Assembly (NCBI GenBank): GCA_017550625.1 | Contig: JAFZOL010000018.1 | Span: 1-64,000, forward strand | Length of the DNA stretch: 64,000 nucleotides | Source: Clostridia bacterium | Lineage (GTDB): Bacteria > Bacillota > Clostridia > Oscillospirales > Acutalibacteraceae | Direction of reading: 5' to 3' | In this document: positions 41,304-49,115 of the stretch, piece by piece | How the letters are laid out: every line of letters begins with the position of its first letter | How positions within the stretch are numbered: position 1 is the stretch's first letter | The notes under the pieces: generated by a model | What the model was told of the DNA's origin: nothing | Seen by the model: the letters and a program-made list of their open reading frames with translations, nothing else | Databases searched by the model: none | Program-made: the position numbers and the translations under genes

Positions 41304-42692
41304 ATGGCGAAAGCAAACAGCAAAGAGATATTCGAATCGCTGCCGGTCGGCAAAGCACTTTATGAAATGGCGCTCCCGGCGGTATTCAGCCAGATCATCG
41401 TGCTGATCTACAGCATGGCTGATACCTTCTACCTCGGCAGAACGAACGACCCCTTCATGGTCGCGGGGGTCTCTCTTTTGCTGCCCGTGTTCAATATCAG
41501 CATCTCGCTCGCATGCCTCACGGGCGTCGGCGGGGGAGCGCTGATCTCGCGCCTGCTCGGCGAAAAGCGCGAGGGCGAGGCGAAAAAGGTCTCATCGTTC
41601 AGCTTCTGGTTCGCGCTCGCAATCGCCGCCGTGTTCTCGCTCGGGATGTTCGCGTTTCTTTCCCCTGCCTTGCGGCTGCTCGGGGCGAGCGACGACACGT
41701 TCGATTTCGCGCGGCAATACGCCTTCTGCGTGATCGTGCTCGGCGGCGTGCCAACGGTTTTGTCGAACGTGCTGTCAAACCTCATCCGCAGCGTCGGGCT
41801 CTCGAAGCAGGCGAGCTTCGGCGTCACGATGGGGGCGCTGATCAATATTGCCCTCGATCCGCTCTTTATGTTCGTGCTGCTGCCGAAGGGATATGAGGTG
41901 CTCGGCGTCGGCATCGCCACGCTGATCTCAAACTGCCTTGCGTGCGGATACTATCTGCTTGTGTACCGCGCCGTGAGGCACGAGACCGCTCTGAGCCTCA
42001 GCCCCAAAACGGGCATGCCCGAAAAGAAAAGCGTGCGCTACGTGTTCAACGTCGGCATGCCCTCCGCCATCGCCACGTTCCTGTTCGATATCGACTATAT
42101 CGTGATCGACAAGCTGATGGCGGGCTACGGCGATATCGCCCTCGCCGCGATCGGCATCGTGCTCAAGGCGGAGCGCCTGCCGCTCAACGTCGGCGTCGGC
42201 ATCTGTCAGGGCATGCTGCCGCTCGTCGCGTATAATTACGCCTCCGGCGACCATCAGCGGATGCGTAAAACGATCCGCCTGTCGCTCGTCGTGGGGCTGA
42301 TCGTCGGGGCCGTGAGCATCACGCTGTATGAGATCTTCGCGGGCGGTATTCTTTGGGTGTTTATCAAAGAACCCGAAACGATGCGCCTCGGCAGCGCGTT
42401 CCTGCGCGTGCGCTGTCTTGCCACGCCCTTCATGTTCATGAGCTTTTTTACGGTGCACGTGTTCCAGGGCTTCGGCGAGGGCAACCGCGCCCTGTTCCTC
42501 GGGCTGATGCGCTGGCTCGCGTTCAACATTCCGCTGTTGTTCCTGCTCAACTTCCTGTTCGGCATGAACGGCATCGTTTGGGGGCAGGTGACCGGTGACA
42601 TGCTCAACGTGATCTTATCCTTCATCGTATACCGGCATTATTCGCGCAGGCATTTTTCGGATCGGATAACCGAAGATCACGTATCACCCTGA
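41304..42692 (+). CDS. MATE-family multidrug/organic-cation exporter
   Basis: A 462-residue, 12-helix exporter with two homologous halves (ALPAVFSQIIVLIYSMADTFYLGR at the N-terminal end; GVGICQGMLPLVAYNYASGD in the second half). It starts two bases after the stop of the Old Yellow Enzyme gene with no clear ribosome site, so translation is probably coupled. It might expel a product of that enzyme or act on drugs. Confidence 0.9.
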   Translation: MAKANSKEIFESLPVGKALYEMALPAVFSQIIVLIYSMADTFYLGRTNDPFMVAGVSLLLPVFNISISLACLTGVGGGALISRLLGEKREGEAKKVSSFSFWFALAIAAVFSLGMFAFLSPALRLLGASDDTFDFARQYAFCVIVLGGVPTVLSNVLSNLIRSVGLSKQASFGVTMGALINIALDPLFMFVLLPKGYEVLGVGIATLISNCLACGYYLLVYRAVRHETALSLSPKTGMPEKKSVRYVFNVGMPSAIATFLFDIDYIVIDKLMAGYGDIALAAIGIVLKAERLPLNVGVGICQGMLPLVAYNYASGDHQRMRKTIRLSLVVGLIVGAVSITLYEIFAGGILWVFIKEPETMRLGSAFLRVRCLATPFMFMSFFTVHVFQGFGEGNRALFLGLMRWLAFNIPLLFLLNFLFGMNGIVWGQVTGDMLNVILSFIVYRHYSRRHFSDRITEDHVSP

Positions 42693-42710
42693 ATGCTTTC
42701 ATAATGAAAG

Positions 42711-42739
42711 AAGACCTCCCGATTCACGGGAGGCCTTTT
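42711..42739. terminator. hairpin between convergent genes
   Basis: CCTCCC/GGGAGG (42715-42720 with 42728-42733), extended by AAG/CTT after one mismatch, then TTTTC. Confidence 0.65.
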
Positions 42740-42754
42740 CAATGTGGTCTCGTA

Positions 42755-43885
42755 TTACGGCATCAAATCAGGATAAAGGACGTCTACGTCCACGTCGCCG
42801 TTGATGCCGTCGATTCTGGCGAAGCCCTGCTGCCAGAGGAAATACCTGCCCTTATAGTCCGTTTCGTCCGTATAGTGCGCGAGCCAAACGCTGCCCGTGA
42901 CCTCTTCGGACCACAAAAGCTCAAGGTAGTATTTGCTGTTATAAAGCGCCGCTTTGTAGCCGCGCGCCTCGGCCTCCTGCCGGAACGCGGCAAACATATC
43001 GCCGAAATCCTTCAGGCTCATCTTGTAGTCTTCGATGTTGTTATAGTCCTCCCAGTCGAAAAACACCGGAAAGTCGAGCGTTTCGCCGTTGAGCAGGGAA
43101 TAGAGATAGGCAGCGTTTCTGTGCACCGCCTCGGCGCCGTTTTCTTCGGAATACCAGTATACACCCACCTTGAGCCCCGCGGCTTTTGCGTTGCGGATGT
43201 TGGCGGCGTAATACCGGTCGACGAAGTTCTCGCCGATATAGCCGCCGATGCGCATGATCGCGAATTCGCAGCCCGCTGCGGCGACTTTCTGAAAGTCAAT
43301 TGTTTCCTGCCACCTCGAAACGTCGATGCCGACCATCGTCCCGTCCTTTTTATAGAGCCGGATGAATTCATCAAAGCTCTTCGGCGGGTCTTTTGGCTCC
43401 TCAACGGGAGCAGGCGCGGGCTCGGTGACCGTAACGGTCATGTTCGCGGTCGCGTATTTGCCTGTATTGTCAACGATCGTGAGCTTCAGCGGGTATTCGC
43501 CGAGCGTTGCGGGATCCACAACGCCTTCAACAATAAGCTCGACCTCCGGGTCCAGATCGTCGATATATGAAACGTATTTGTGCACGTTGAACGCGTTGCC
43601 CTGTTCGAGCGTTACGTTGTGAACGAAATACAAAAAGAAGGGTGCCATCGTGTCCTGCGGCTCGGCAGCAGGTCCAGGGATCGACGTCGTTTCGGGCGCG
43701 GAGGTCGTCGGGGCGGGCAGGGTCGACGTCGTTTCAATGGTCGGCGCGGCGGCGCTTAGCGCGGGTTCAGAAACCGCGGGCGCGGTCAGGTCGGCGGAGC
43801 TTTGGTATCTTAAACAACCGCTGAGGGACAATACGCAGCAGAGAAGCGCCGCGGCGATGCGGATATATTGCGAATATCGTTTCAT
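42755..43885 (-). CDS. GH25 lysozyme-like lipoprotein with Ig-like domain
   Basis: A 376-residue lipoprotein: lipobox LSGC (Cys24), a Thr/Pro/Ser-rich linker (about 30-75), an Ig-like domain (about 80-150, ending ANMTVTVTEP), and a C-terminal GH25 barrel (about 185-376) with catalytic acidic residues in GIDVSRWQ and FFDWEDYN. GH25 enzymes cleave the beta-1,4 MurNAc-GlcNAc bond; here it would act on the cell's own wall or on neighbours. AAGGAGG lies ten bases before the ATG at 43885; no clear promoter was found. Confidence 0.88.
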   Translation of the reverse strand: MKRYSQYIRIAAALLCCVLSLSGCLRYQSSADLTAPAVSEPALSAAAPTIETTSTLPAPTTSAPETTSIPGPAAEPQDTMAPFFLYFVHNVTLEQGNAFNVHKYVSYIDDLDPEVELIVEGVVDPATLGEYPLKLTIVDNTGKYATANMTVTVTEPAPAPVEEPKDPPKSFDEFIRLYKKDGTMVGIDVSRWQETIDFQKVAAAGCEFAIMRIGGYIGENFVDRYYAANIRNAKAAGLKVGVYWYSEENGAEAVHRNAAYLYSLLNGETLDFPVFFDWEDYNNIEDYKMSLKDFGDMFAAFRQEAEARGYKAALYNSKYYLELLWSEEVTGSVWLAHYTDETDYKGRYFLWQQGFARIDGINGDVDVDVLYPDLMP

Positions 43886-44032
43886 GCGAGCCCTGCCTCC
43901 TTTCGCGCTGTTTTTCATATCTTAGCATATCCATTCATAAAAATAAATAGAAATTTCGACAAAAACCGCCGAAAATACTCAAAAATGAGAGAACCATCCA
44001 GAAGAACAACGGTACGCGGCGTTGAAAACGGA

Positions 44033-44061
44033 TTGATTTTATTCTATTGAGTTGTTATAAT
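44033..44061 (+). promoter_or_regulatory. promoter for the ABC exporter
   Basis: TTGATT (44033-44038), 17-base spacer, TATAAT (44056-44061). Confidence 0.75.
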
Positions 44062-44090
44062 TGATTCAGATTTGAAAGGGAGTGTTGTTC

Positions 44091-46070
44091 ATGATGCCCG
44101 GTCCCCCCAGCAACGCGATCAACGATCAATACCGCACCGCGAAACCCAAAAGCATCCGCGACGTGCCCGCCTACGTGAAAAACATCGTCGGCGAGACCTC
44201 CGGCAGGATGTTCTATATTCTCAAGCTCGTGTGGGAGGCGAACAAATCCATTTTGTTCGTCATGTCGTTCATGACGCTCTTTAACGGCGTAACGCCGGTC
44301 ATCGGCTCGCTGATCGGCAAAGAGATCCTCAACGAGCTCGCCCACGCTTACAGCGGCGGGCTCACAGATTTCAAGATCATCGCCACGCTCCTGATCCTGA
44401 ACTTCGCCTATCTGCTCCTGACCGGTGTGGTGGCGCGCATTTACGCCACCGTGAACCGTATCTCGGGCGAGATCGTGGCGAACCACATCAAAGTGAAGCT
44501 GATGACGAAGGCGAAAGACGTGGACCTCGCGAGCTACGACAGCCCCGATTACTATTCAAAGCTCGAAAACGCCAACCGCGAGGCCGCGCGCCGCCCGATC
44601 GAGGTGCTCAGCGCCGCGTTTTCGATCATTTCCACCGTGATCAGCATCGTGTCATATATCATCGTGATCGCAGCCGTGGGCGCGGTGCCGGCGCTTTTGA
44701 TCATCGCCGTGGCGATCCCGTCCACCGTGATCAACTTCTATTTCCGCAAAAAGAACTTCAACTTCATGTTCATGCGCTCGAAGAGCCGGCGGCAGCTCAA
44801 CTATTATTCCGACGTCATGGTGAACAAGGATCTCGTGAAGGAGATCCGCATGCTCGGCCTCGCGGACACCTTTATCGGCAAATATAAAACCGTGTTCGCG
44901 GACTATTTCAAAGGCCTTCGTCGCCTGATGGTGCAGGAATGCGGCTGGACCATCGCCGCCACGCTGCTCTCGACCGTCGTCAACTGCGTGCTGTTCGTGA
45001 AGATCGCCCGGGGCGTGTATAACGGCGAATACGAGGTCGGTAACTATGCCCTCTATACCGGCGCGCTCACGAGCATCGCCAACGGCATCTCCACGCTCAT
45101 CACGACCACCGCGTCGATCTACGAGGGCACGCTGTTCATCAACAACATGATCGCCTTCATGAAGGAAGAAAAGAAGATCGTGCCGAGCGTCGACCCGCCG
45201 CGTCAAATCGTGCGCGGCAAGCACACGCTCGAGTTCCGCGACGTCTCGTTCCGCTATCCCGGCACGAAAAAGGACGTGCTCAAAAACATCAGCTTCACCA
45301 TCGAGCCATCCGATTCCATCGTGCTGGTCGGGCTCAACGGCGCGGGCAAGACCACGCTCATCAAGCTCCTCATGCGTCTCTACGATCCTACCGACGGCAT
45401 GATCCTGCTCGACGGCCACGACATCCGCGAATACGATGTGCAGCAGCTTTACGGCATTTTCGGCATCGTATTCCAGGATTACGGCAAATATGCCGTCACG
45501 GTGAAAGAGAACATCGCATTCGGCGAGGTGATGAAGGACCTGAATCAGACTGACGTGGAATCCGCTGCCGTCCACAGCAACGCCGACGCCTTCATCGAGG
45601 CGCTGCCCGAGAAATACGAAACGCCCTTGATGCGCTATTTTGAGGACGAGGGCATCGAGCTCTCGGGCGGCCAGTGGCAGAAGATCGCTATCGCCCGCGC
45701 GTTTTACAGCGATTCCGATATCCTGATCCTCGACGAGCCAACCGCCTCGCTCGACCCGCTCGCGGAGCAGGAGATCTTTAACCAGTTTGAAGCCCTGCGC
45801 AGCGATAAATCGTCCATTTTCGTTTCGCACCGGCTTTCGAGCGCCACCACGGCCAGCAAGATCGTGGTGCTCAAGGACGGCTGTGTGTCCGAGATCGGCA
45901 ACCACAGGGAGATGATGGAAAAGCGCGGCGATTACTACACGCTTTTCTCTACGCAGGCCAAGCGATACACCGAGCCCGTCGACGCGCCCGCCGCCCCGCC
46001 CGAAGGTTTCCCTGCCCCGCCCGCGAATGCCGGCGCGCCGGATACGCGCGCTATGCCGAGCATATTCTGA
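44091..46070 (+). CDS. ABC exporter with fused membrane and ATPase domains
   Basis: A 659-residue half-transporter: six-helix membrane domain (about 50-330) and nucleotide-binding domain with Walker A GLNGAGKTT (from 414), signature LSGGQ (from 524) and Walker B ILILDEP. It likely works as a homodimer because no second half-transporter is next to it. It ends in an Ala/Pro-rich tail of about 40 residues. GGGAG lies eight bases before the ATG at 44091. No precursor peptide or modification enzyme is adjacent, so the exported molecule is unknown. Confidence 0.88.
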   Translation: MMPGPPSNAINDQYRTAKPKSIRDVPAYVKNIVGETSGRMFYILKLVWEANKSILFVMSFMTLFNGVTPVIGSLIGKEILNELAHAYSGGLTDFKIIATLLILNFAYLLLTGVVARIYATVNRISGEIVANHIKVKLMTKAKDVDLASYDSPDYYSKLENANREAARRPIEVLSAAFSIISTVISIVSYIIVIAAVGAVPALLIIAVAIPSTVINFYFRKKNFNFMFMRSKSRRQLNYYSDVMVNKDLVKEIRMLGLADTFIGKYKTVFADYFKGLRRLMVQECGWTIAATLLSTVVNCVLFVKIARGVYNGEYEVGNYALYTGALTSIANGISTLITTTASIYEGTLFINNMIAFMKEEKKIVPSVDPPRQIVRGKHTLEFRDVSFRYPGTKKDVLKNISFTIEPSDSIVLVGLNGAGKTTLIKLLMRLYDPTDGMILLDGHDIREYDVQQLYGIFGIVFQDYGKYAVTVKENIAFGEVMKDLNQTDVESAAVHSNADAFIEALPEKYETPLMRYFEDEGIELSGGQWQKIAIARAFYSDSDILILDEPTASLDPLAEQEIFNQFEALRSDKSSIFVSHRLSSATTASKIVVLKDGCVSEIGNHREMMEKRGDYYTLFSTQAKRYTEPVDAPAAPPEGFPAPPANAGAPDTRAMPSIF

Positions 46071-46140
46071 TCTGCAGGAAAAACAAACGGGCGTTAAACC
46101 CATTTTTGTCTTTGGTGGACAGCCCTCGCGCGGCTCACTC

Positions 46141-46157
46141 GGCACGCTCCGCGTGCC
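46141..46157. repeat. short perfect hairpin GGCACGC/GCGTGCC
   Basis: A 7-bp perfect inverted repeat with a 3-base loop inside the 246-base gap 46071-46316. The surrounding bases (AGCCCTCGCGCGGCT just upstream) can also pair. It may be part of a leftover intergenic element; no copy was noticed elsewhere in the window. Confidence 0.4.
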
Positions 46158-46264
46158 TCGGGTTCAATAGGATTCTCTATACAAGCAAAAAAGGGTACCG
46201 TTTAGGCACTCTCACTTAGGGATTTATATGCCGCAGCGGTGCTGGTTTTTGCGAAATACTGCGT

Positions 46265-46318
46265 TGCAGGGGTCGGATATCCGTAGGATGATCCGACCCC
46301 TGCATCATTTCATTCTTT
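46265..46318 (+). terminator. strong hairpin near the end of the ABC exporter transcript
   Basis: Perfect 14-bp stem TGCAGGGGTCGGAT/ATCCGACCCCTGCA (46265-46278 with 46291-46304) followed by a T-rich stretch on the + strand. It also lies just past the stop of the convergent XRE gene. Confidence 0.65.
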
Positions 46319-46751
46319 ATTTGTCCCGGTCCCTCTCTATCTGGCTGAAATACGTCATCGAGGCGGCCAGGCCGATCGCAATGAGAACCCACAGAAAAGC
46401 GGCTTCGCAAAAATCCTTAAATCCTCCTCCTACGATCGTGCTGACGGCGTAAGTCAGCATGACAACAATGACCAGGATCGCGGTCGTAAGGATCAGCTTC
46501 TTGTTGTTGTCGGCGTTCTTTGCATCTTTTTTTACCTTCGCAGTCATTTTCGAATCTCCTTTCACCAATTCATCCAAGCTGATGCAATAGAGATCGCTGA
46601 GACTCAACAAACTGACGATATCGGGCAGCGACTTTCCGTTTTCCCAATGGGAAACGGTCACACGGGATACCATGATCTTTTCTGCGACCTGTTCCTGTGT
46701 CATGCCGGAATTCTGTCTTGCTTCTCTCAGTTTTTCCGAAATCTCCATCAT
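46317..46751 (-). CDS. XRE-family regulator with two membrane helices
   Basis: A 144-residue protein: helix-turn-helix (about 4-60, GMTQEQVAEKIMVSRVTVSHWENGKSLPD in outline), then a Lys-rich linker and two hydrophobic helices (about 83-105 and 115-135). Membrane-tethered XRE proteins of this layout are common in Firmicutes and may sense membrane stress. AAGGAG lies six bases before the ATG. TGTAAA/TTTACA sites lie in the gap upstream and may be its own operator. Confidence 0.83.
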   Translation of the reverse strand: MMEISEKLREARQNSGMTQEQVAEKIMVSRVTVSHWENGKSLPDIVSLLSLSDLYCISLDELVKGDSKMTAKVKKDAKNADNNKKLILTTAILVIVVMLTYAVSTIVGGGFKDFCEAAFLWVLIAIGLAASMTYFSQIERDRDK

Positions 46752-46813
46752 TGCGATCTCCTTTGCCTGGTTTTATGATATCAGAAAATGATCCCGCTGT
46801 CTATCAAAAGACG

Positions 46814-46852
46814 TTTACAAAGCTCTGCAACCGGTGTAAAAAAGCCTTTACA
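46814..46852. promoter_or_regulatory. cluster of TTTACA half-sites upstream of the XRE gene
   Basis: A perfect TGTAAA-N6-TTTACA inverted repeat (46835-46840 with 46847-46852) plus a further TTTACA at 46814-46819, in the 130-base gap between two minus-strand genes. A plausible operator for the adjacent XRE regulator. Confidence 0.4.
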
Positions 46853-46881
46853 TCTCATATTTCGGGAACCGCTTTCCTTAT

Positions 46882-48261
46882 TTACAGCTTATTTGCGGTT
46901 TTTCCCCAGAGGGTAAGCGTGCCGTCGCCGAACGTGATATTGCCGGAAAACGGTTTTATGCCGAATTCCTTTTCTCCGAGCGGGAAGAGCTTCAACGTGC
47001 TGCAAACGGTTTTATAGTATAGCCGGATATAAAGGTCACCGTCCTTCATGAAAACCTCATCTGCGAGAAAATCCCAATTGTCATAATCATATTTTCCGCA
47101 GAAGCTCTCCCATGCGGAACGGTCCGGCTCGCAGACTGCCAATTCCTCTACGGTTTTGACCGGCTCGGATTCACGGTCATACGCGATCGCTCGCATGCCG
47201 TTGAAGAAAGCATCGTACGCTTTTCCGTCCGAACAATCGCGGCAGTTGAGGATCACGAGCGCCCTGTCCGCGTCGACAAAATGCTCGAACCACGTTTCAA
47301 GGCCGGGCATGCCGCCGCTGTGATTGACGGCGAGCCCGAGCTTGGCATCGTGTTTGACGACCCAGCCGAAACCGTAGCCGTCGTCGCCGTCGTCATTTTC
47401 ATCCTCATCGGCGCCCGCCGCTTCGCCGTTCAATAGACGGCCCGGGGTGTACATGACCTTCTGCTCCGGGAGCGTGAGCACTTTTTCTTCGCGAAGAGCC
47501 TTGTGCCATGCAAGCATATCGAAAATGGTGGTATAAAGATAATCGCAGCCGTTCAGACCGTCAGAGCCGACCACATAACCTGCGTCGGCCGAGAGATCGG
47601 AAGGAACGTATTTTCCGTTTTCCAGAACCATATTGCGGGTAAAACGGTCGGAAGGTCTGCCGTCCCTGCGCGTATGATAAATGCCGGAATCCTTCATACC
47701 GGCCGGCTCGAAAATGTTCTTTTTGAGATACTCCTCGAACCTGACTCCCGAGAGCTTTTCCACCGCCTCGGCAAGCAGCGTGTAGCCGACGTCGGTATAC
47801 CGGAACTCTTCGCCCGGAGCATGGCCAAGAGGCTCGCCGCTTTCACGGATGAAGCGGAGCATTTCGCCGTTTTGCGGGATCCTGTGCTCGTTTTCAAGAA
47901 CGGGCACGACCCAGCGGTCGGTGTTGAAATCGTCGGGCATGCCGCTCGTATGCGTTAAGAGATGGCGAAACGTGACCTCGGGATACGGGAACTCGGGAAA
48001 AACTGTAGCATACGCGTCGTCAAGCTTCAGTTTGCCATCTCTGACAAGCAGCATGATCGCCGTCGCGGTGAACATCTTTGTGACCGAGGCCATTTCAAAG
48101 ATACTGTCTTCCCGCATCGGAAGTTTGTTTTCCGCGTCGCTGAAACCGTAAGCGCCTTTTGAGATGACACTGCCGTTCTCGGCGTAAAGCCAGGTCCCGT
48201 TGAAGCCGGCTTTTTCGAACCCTTCACGGGCAAGTGCATCCATCATTGCTCTTTTATCCAT
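46882..48261 (-). CDS. serine hydrolase of the class C beta-lactamase/DD-peptidase fold
   Basis: A 459-residue protein with the SxxK nucleophile motif in ASVTKMFTAT, RHLLTHTSGMPDD, a Tyr motif reading YTD (usually YxN) in FRYTDVGYTLL, and HSGGMPG near the KTG-box position. An acidic insert (DEDENDDGDDG) lies before the last motif, and a C-terminal beta domain ends the protein. No signal peptide is seen, so a cytoplasmic esterase or peptidase role is likelier than beta-lactam resistance. ATG at 48261 is set by GGGGAGG nine bases upstream. Confidence 0.83.
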   Translation of the reverse strand: MDKRAMMDALAREGFEKAGFNGTWLYAENGSVISKGAYGFSDAENKLPMREDSIFEMASVTKMFTATAIMLLVRDGKLKLDDAYATVFPEFPYPEVTFRHLLTHTSGMPDDFNTDRWVVPVLENEHRIPQNGEMLRFIRESGEPLGHAPGEEFRYTDVGYTLLAEAVEKLSGVRFEEYLKKNIFEPAGMKDSGIYHTRRDGRPSDRFTRNMVLENGKYVPSDLSADAGYVVGSDGLNGCDYLYTTIFDMLAWHKALREEKVLTLPEQKVMYTPGRLLNGEAAGADEDENDDGDDGYGFGWVVKHDAKLGLAVNHSGGMPGLETWFEHFVDADRALVILNCRDCSDGKAYDAFFNGMRAIAYDRESEPVKTVEELAVCEPDRSAWESFCGKYDYDNWDFLADEVFMKDGDLYIRLYYKTVCSTLKLFPLGEKEFGIKPFSGNITFGDGTLTLWGKTANKL

Positions 48262-48323
48262 AAAGCTTAGCCTCCCCAAAAAAACTGTTGTGGTTTAGAA
48301 TGGATATAGATGATATAACAAAA

Positions 48324-48350
48324 ACGGGTATCGTTCGGTACCCGTTTTTG
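48324..48350. terminator. bidirectional hairpin after tRNA-Trp
   Basis: 7-bp stem ACGGGTA/TACCCGT (48324-48330 with 48339-48345) flanked by A-rich and T-rich runs, so it can stop the tRNA transcript on the minus strand. Confidence 0.8.
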
Positions 48351-48352
48351 TT

Positions 48353-48428
48353 TGGCAGGGGCAGAAGGACTTGAACCCTCGGCACGCGGTTTTGGAGACC
48401 GCTGCTCTACCAACTGAGCTATACCCCT
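48353..48428 (-). tRNA. tRNA-Trp (anticodon CCA)
   Basis: Reading the minus strand from 48428: acceptor AGGGGTA pairs with TGCCCCT (one G-T), D-arm TAGCTCAGTTGGTAGAGC, anticodon stem GCGGT/ACCGC with loop CTCCAAA (anticodon CCA, complement of 48393-48395), T-arm with GTTCAAGTC. Discriminator G and an encoded CCA end follow. Confidence 0.95.
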
Positions 48429-48442
48429 GTGCGACGAATTGT

Positions 48443-48471
48443 ATTATAAAGCTTTGCATCCGAATTGTCAA
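48443..48471 (-). promoter_or_regulatory. consensus promoter for tRNA-Trp
   Basis: On the minus strand TTGACA (complement of 48466-48471), 17-base spacer, TATAAT (complement of 48443-48448): a full consensus match, as expected for a tRNA gene. Confidence 0.85.
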
Positions 48472-48524
48472 GACTTTTTTTGATAATTCTCGCGATCGCA
48501 AACCGCGCTTTTGCGTCGGTGCGG

Positions 48525-48553
48525 TTGACAACTGTTTCATCCGATGTTATGAT
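48525..48553 (+). promoter_or_regulatory. promoter for the methionine-sulfoxide reductase
   Basis: TTGACA (48525-48530), 17-base spacer, TATGAT (48548-48553). Confidence 0.8.
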
Positions 48554-48581
48554 GATAGCAAATGAAACGGGAGGGAAGCAT

Positions 48582-49028
48582 ATGCCCGATTATAAGCTCT
48601 TATGCGCACAGCTCGAGGCGCTGAACGAAGATAATTCTTATCCCATCGCGATCCTCGCGAACGCGAGCGCCCTGCTTTTCGACGCGCTCGACAACGTCAA
48701 CTGGGCGGGGTTTTATCTGCTTGAAGGCGATAAACTCGTTCTCGGTCCGTTCCAGGGAAAAGTTGCCTGCGTCACGATCCCCGTGGGCAAGGGCGTGTGC
48801 GGCACGGCGTTCGCGAACAACGAAACGCTCGTGGTGCCGGACGTGCATCAGTTCTGCGGACATATCGCGTGCGACAGCGCGTCGAATTCCGAGATCGTGG
48901 TACCCTTGCGTAAAAACGACGGGCCCTTCGGCGTGCTCGATATCGACAGCACGGTTTTCTGCCGTTTTGACGAAGAGGACCGCGCGGGACTCGAGGCTTT
49001 CGCACGGGTCCTGGAAAAGGCTTTTTAA
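48582..49028 (+). CDS. free methionine-(R)-sulfoxide reductase (GAF domain)
   Basis: Reduces free methionine-R-sulfoxide, repairing oxidised methionine pools. The 148-residue GAF protein keeps all three Cys of the E. coli fRMsr family, in GKVACVTIPVGKGVCG and GHIACDSASNSEIV, the last segment lining the active site. GGGAGG precedes the ATG and the gene has its own promoter. It lies 22 bases before the promoter of the sulfosugar operon but no terminator was seen between them. Confidence 0.88.
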   Translation: MPDYKLLCAQLEALNEDNSYPIAILANASALLFDALDNVNWAGFYLLEGDKLVLGPFQGKVACVTIPVGKGVCGTAFANNETLVVPDVHQFCGHIACDSASNSEIVVPLRKNDGPFGVLDIDSTVFCRFDEEDRAGLEAFARVLEKAF

Positions 49029-49050
49029 TAGAATAAAATATTATGTTTCC

Positions 49051-49079
49051 TTGACAATAAAGCGTTTCGGGTGTATAAT
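49051..49079 (+). promoter_or_regulatory. full-consensus promoter of the sulfosugar operon
   Basis: TTGACA (49051-49056), 17-base spacer, TATAAT (49074-49079). A perfect 8-base palindrome TGATATCA (49086-49093) lies at about the start site. Such a strong promoter for a catabolic operon suggests control by a repressor; no regulator gene is adjacent. Confidence 0.85.
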
Positions 49080-49115
49080 CCAAATTGATATCATATGTTT
49101 GGAGGATCATTCTCT

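Noticed and set aside
44091-46070. Lantibiotic or peptide export cluster around the ABC exporter
   Set aside because: No N-terminal peptidase domain, no precursor peptide and no modification enzyme are found on either side.
46228-46452. Small plus-strand open frame overlapping the terminator hairpin and XRE gene
   Set aside because: It runs through the hairpin and antisense to a clear HTH protein; no ribosome site and no recognisable domain.
46882-48261. Beta-lactamase resistance gene
   Set aside because: SxxK is present but there is no signal peptide, the Tyr motif is atypical, and the protein has an added C-terminal domain, all more like a cytoplasmic esterase/peptidase.
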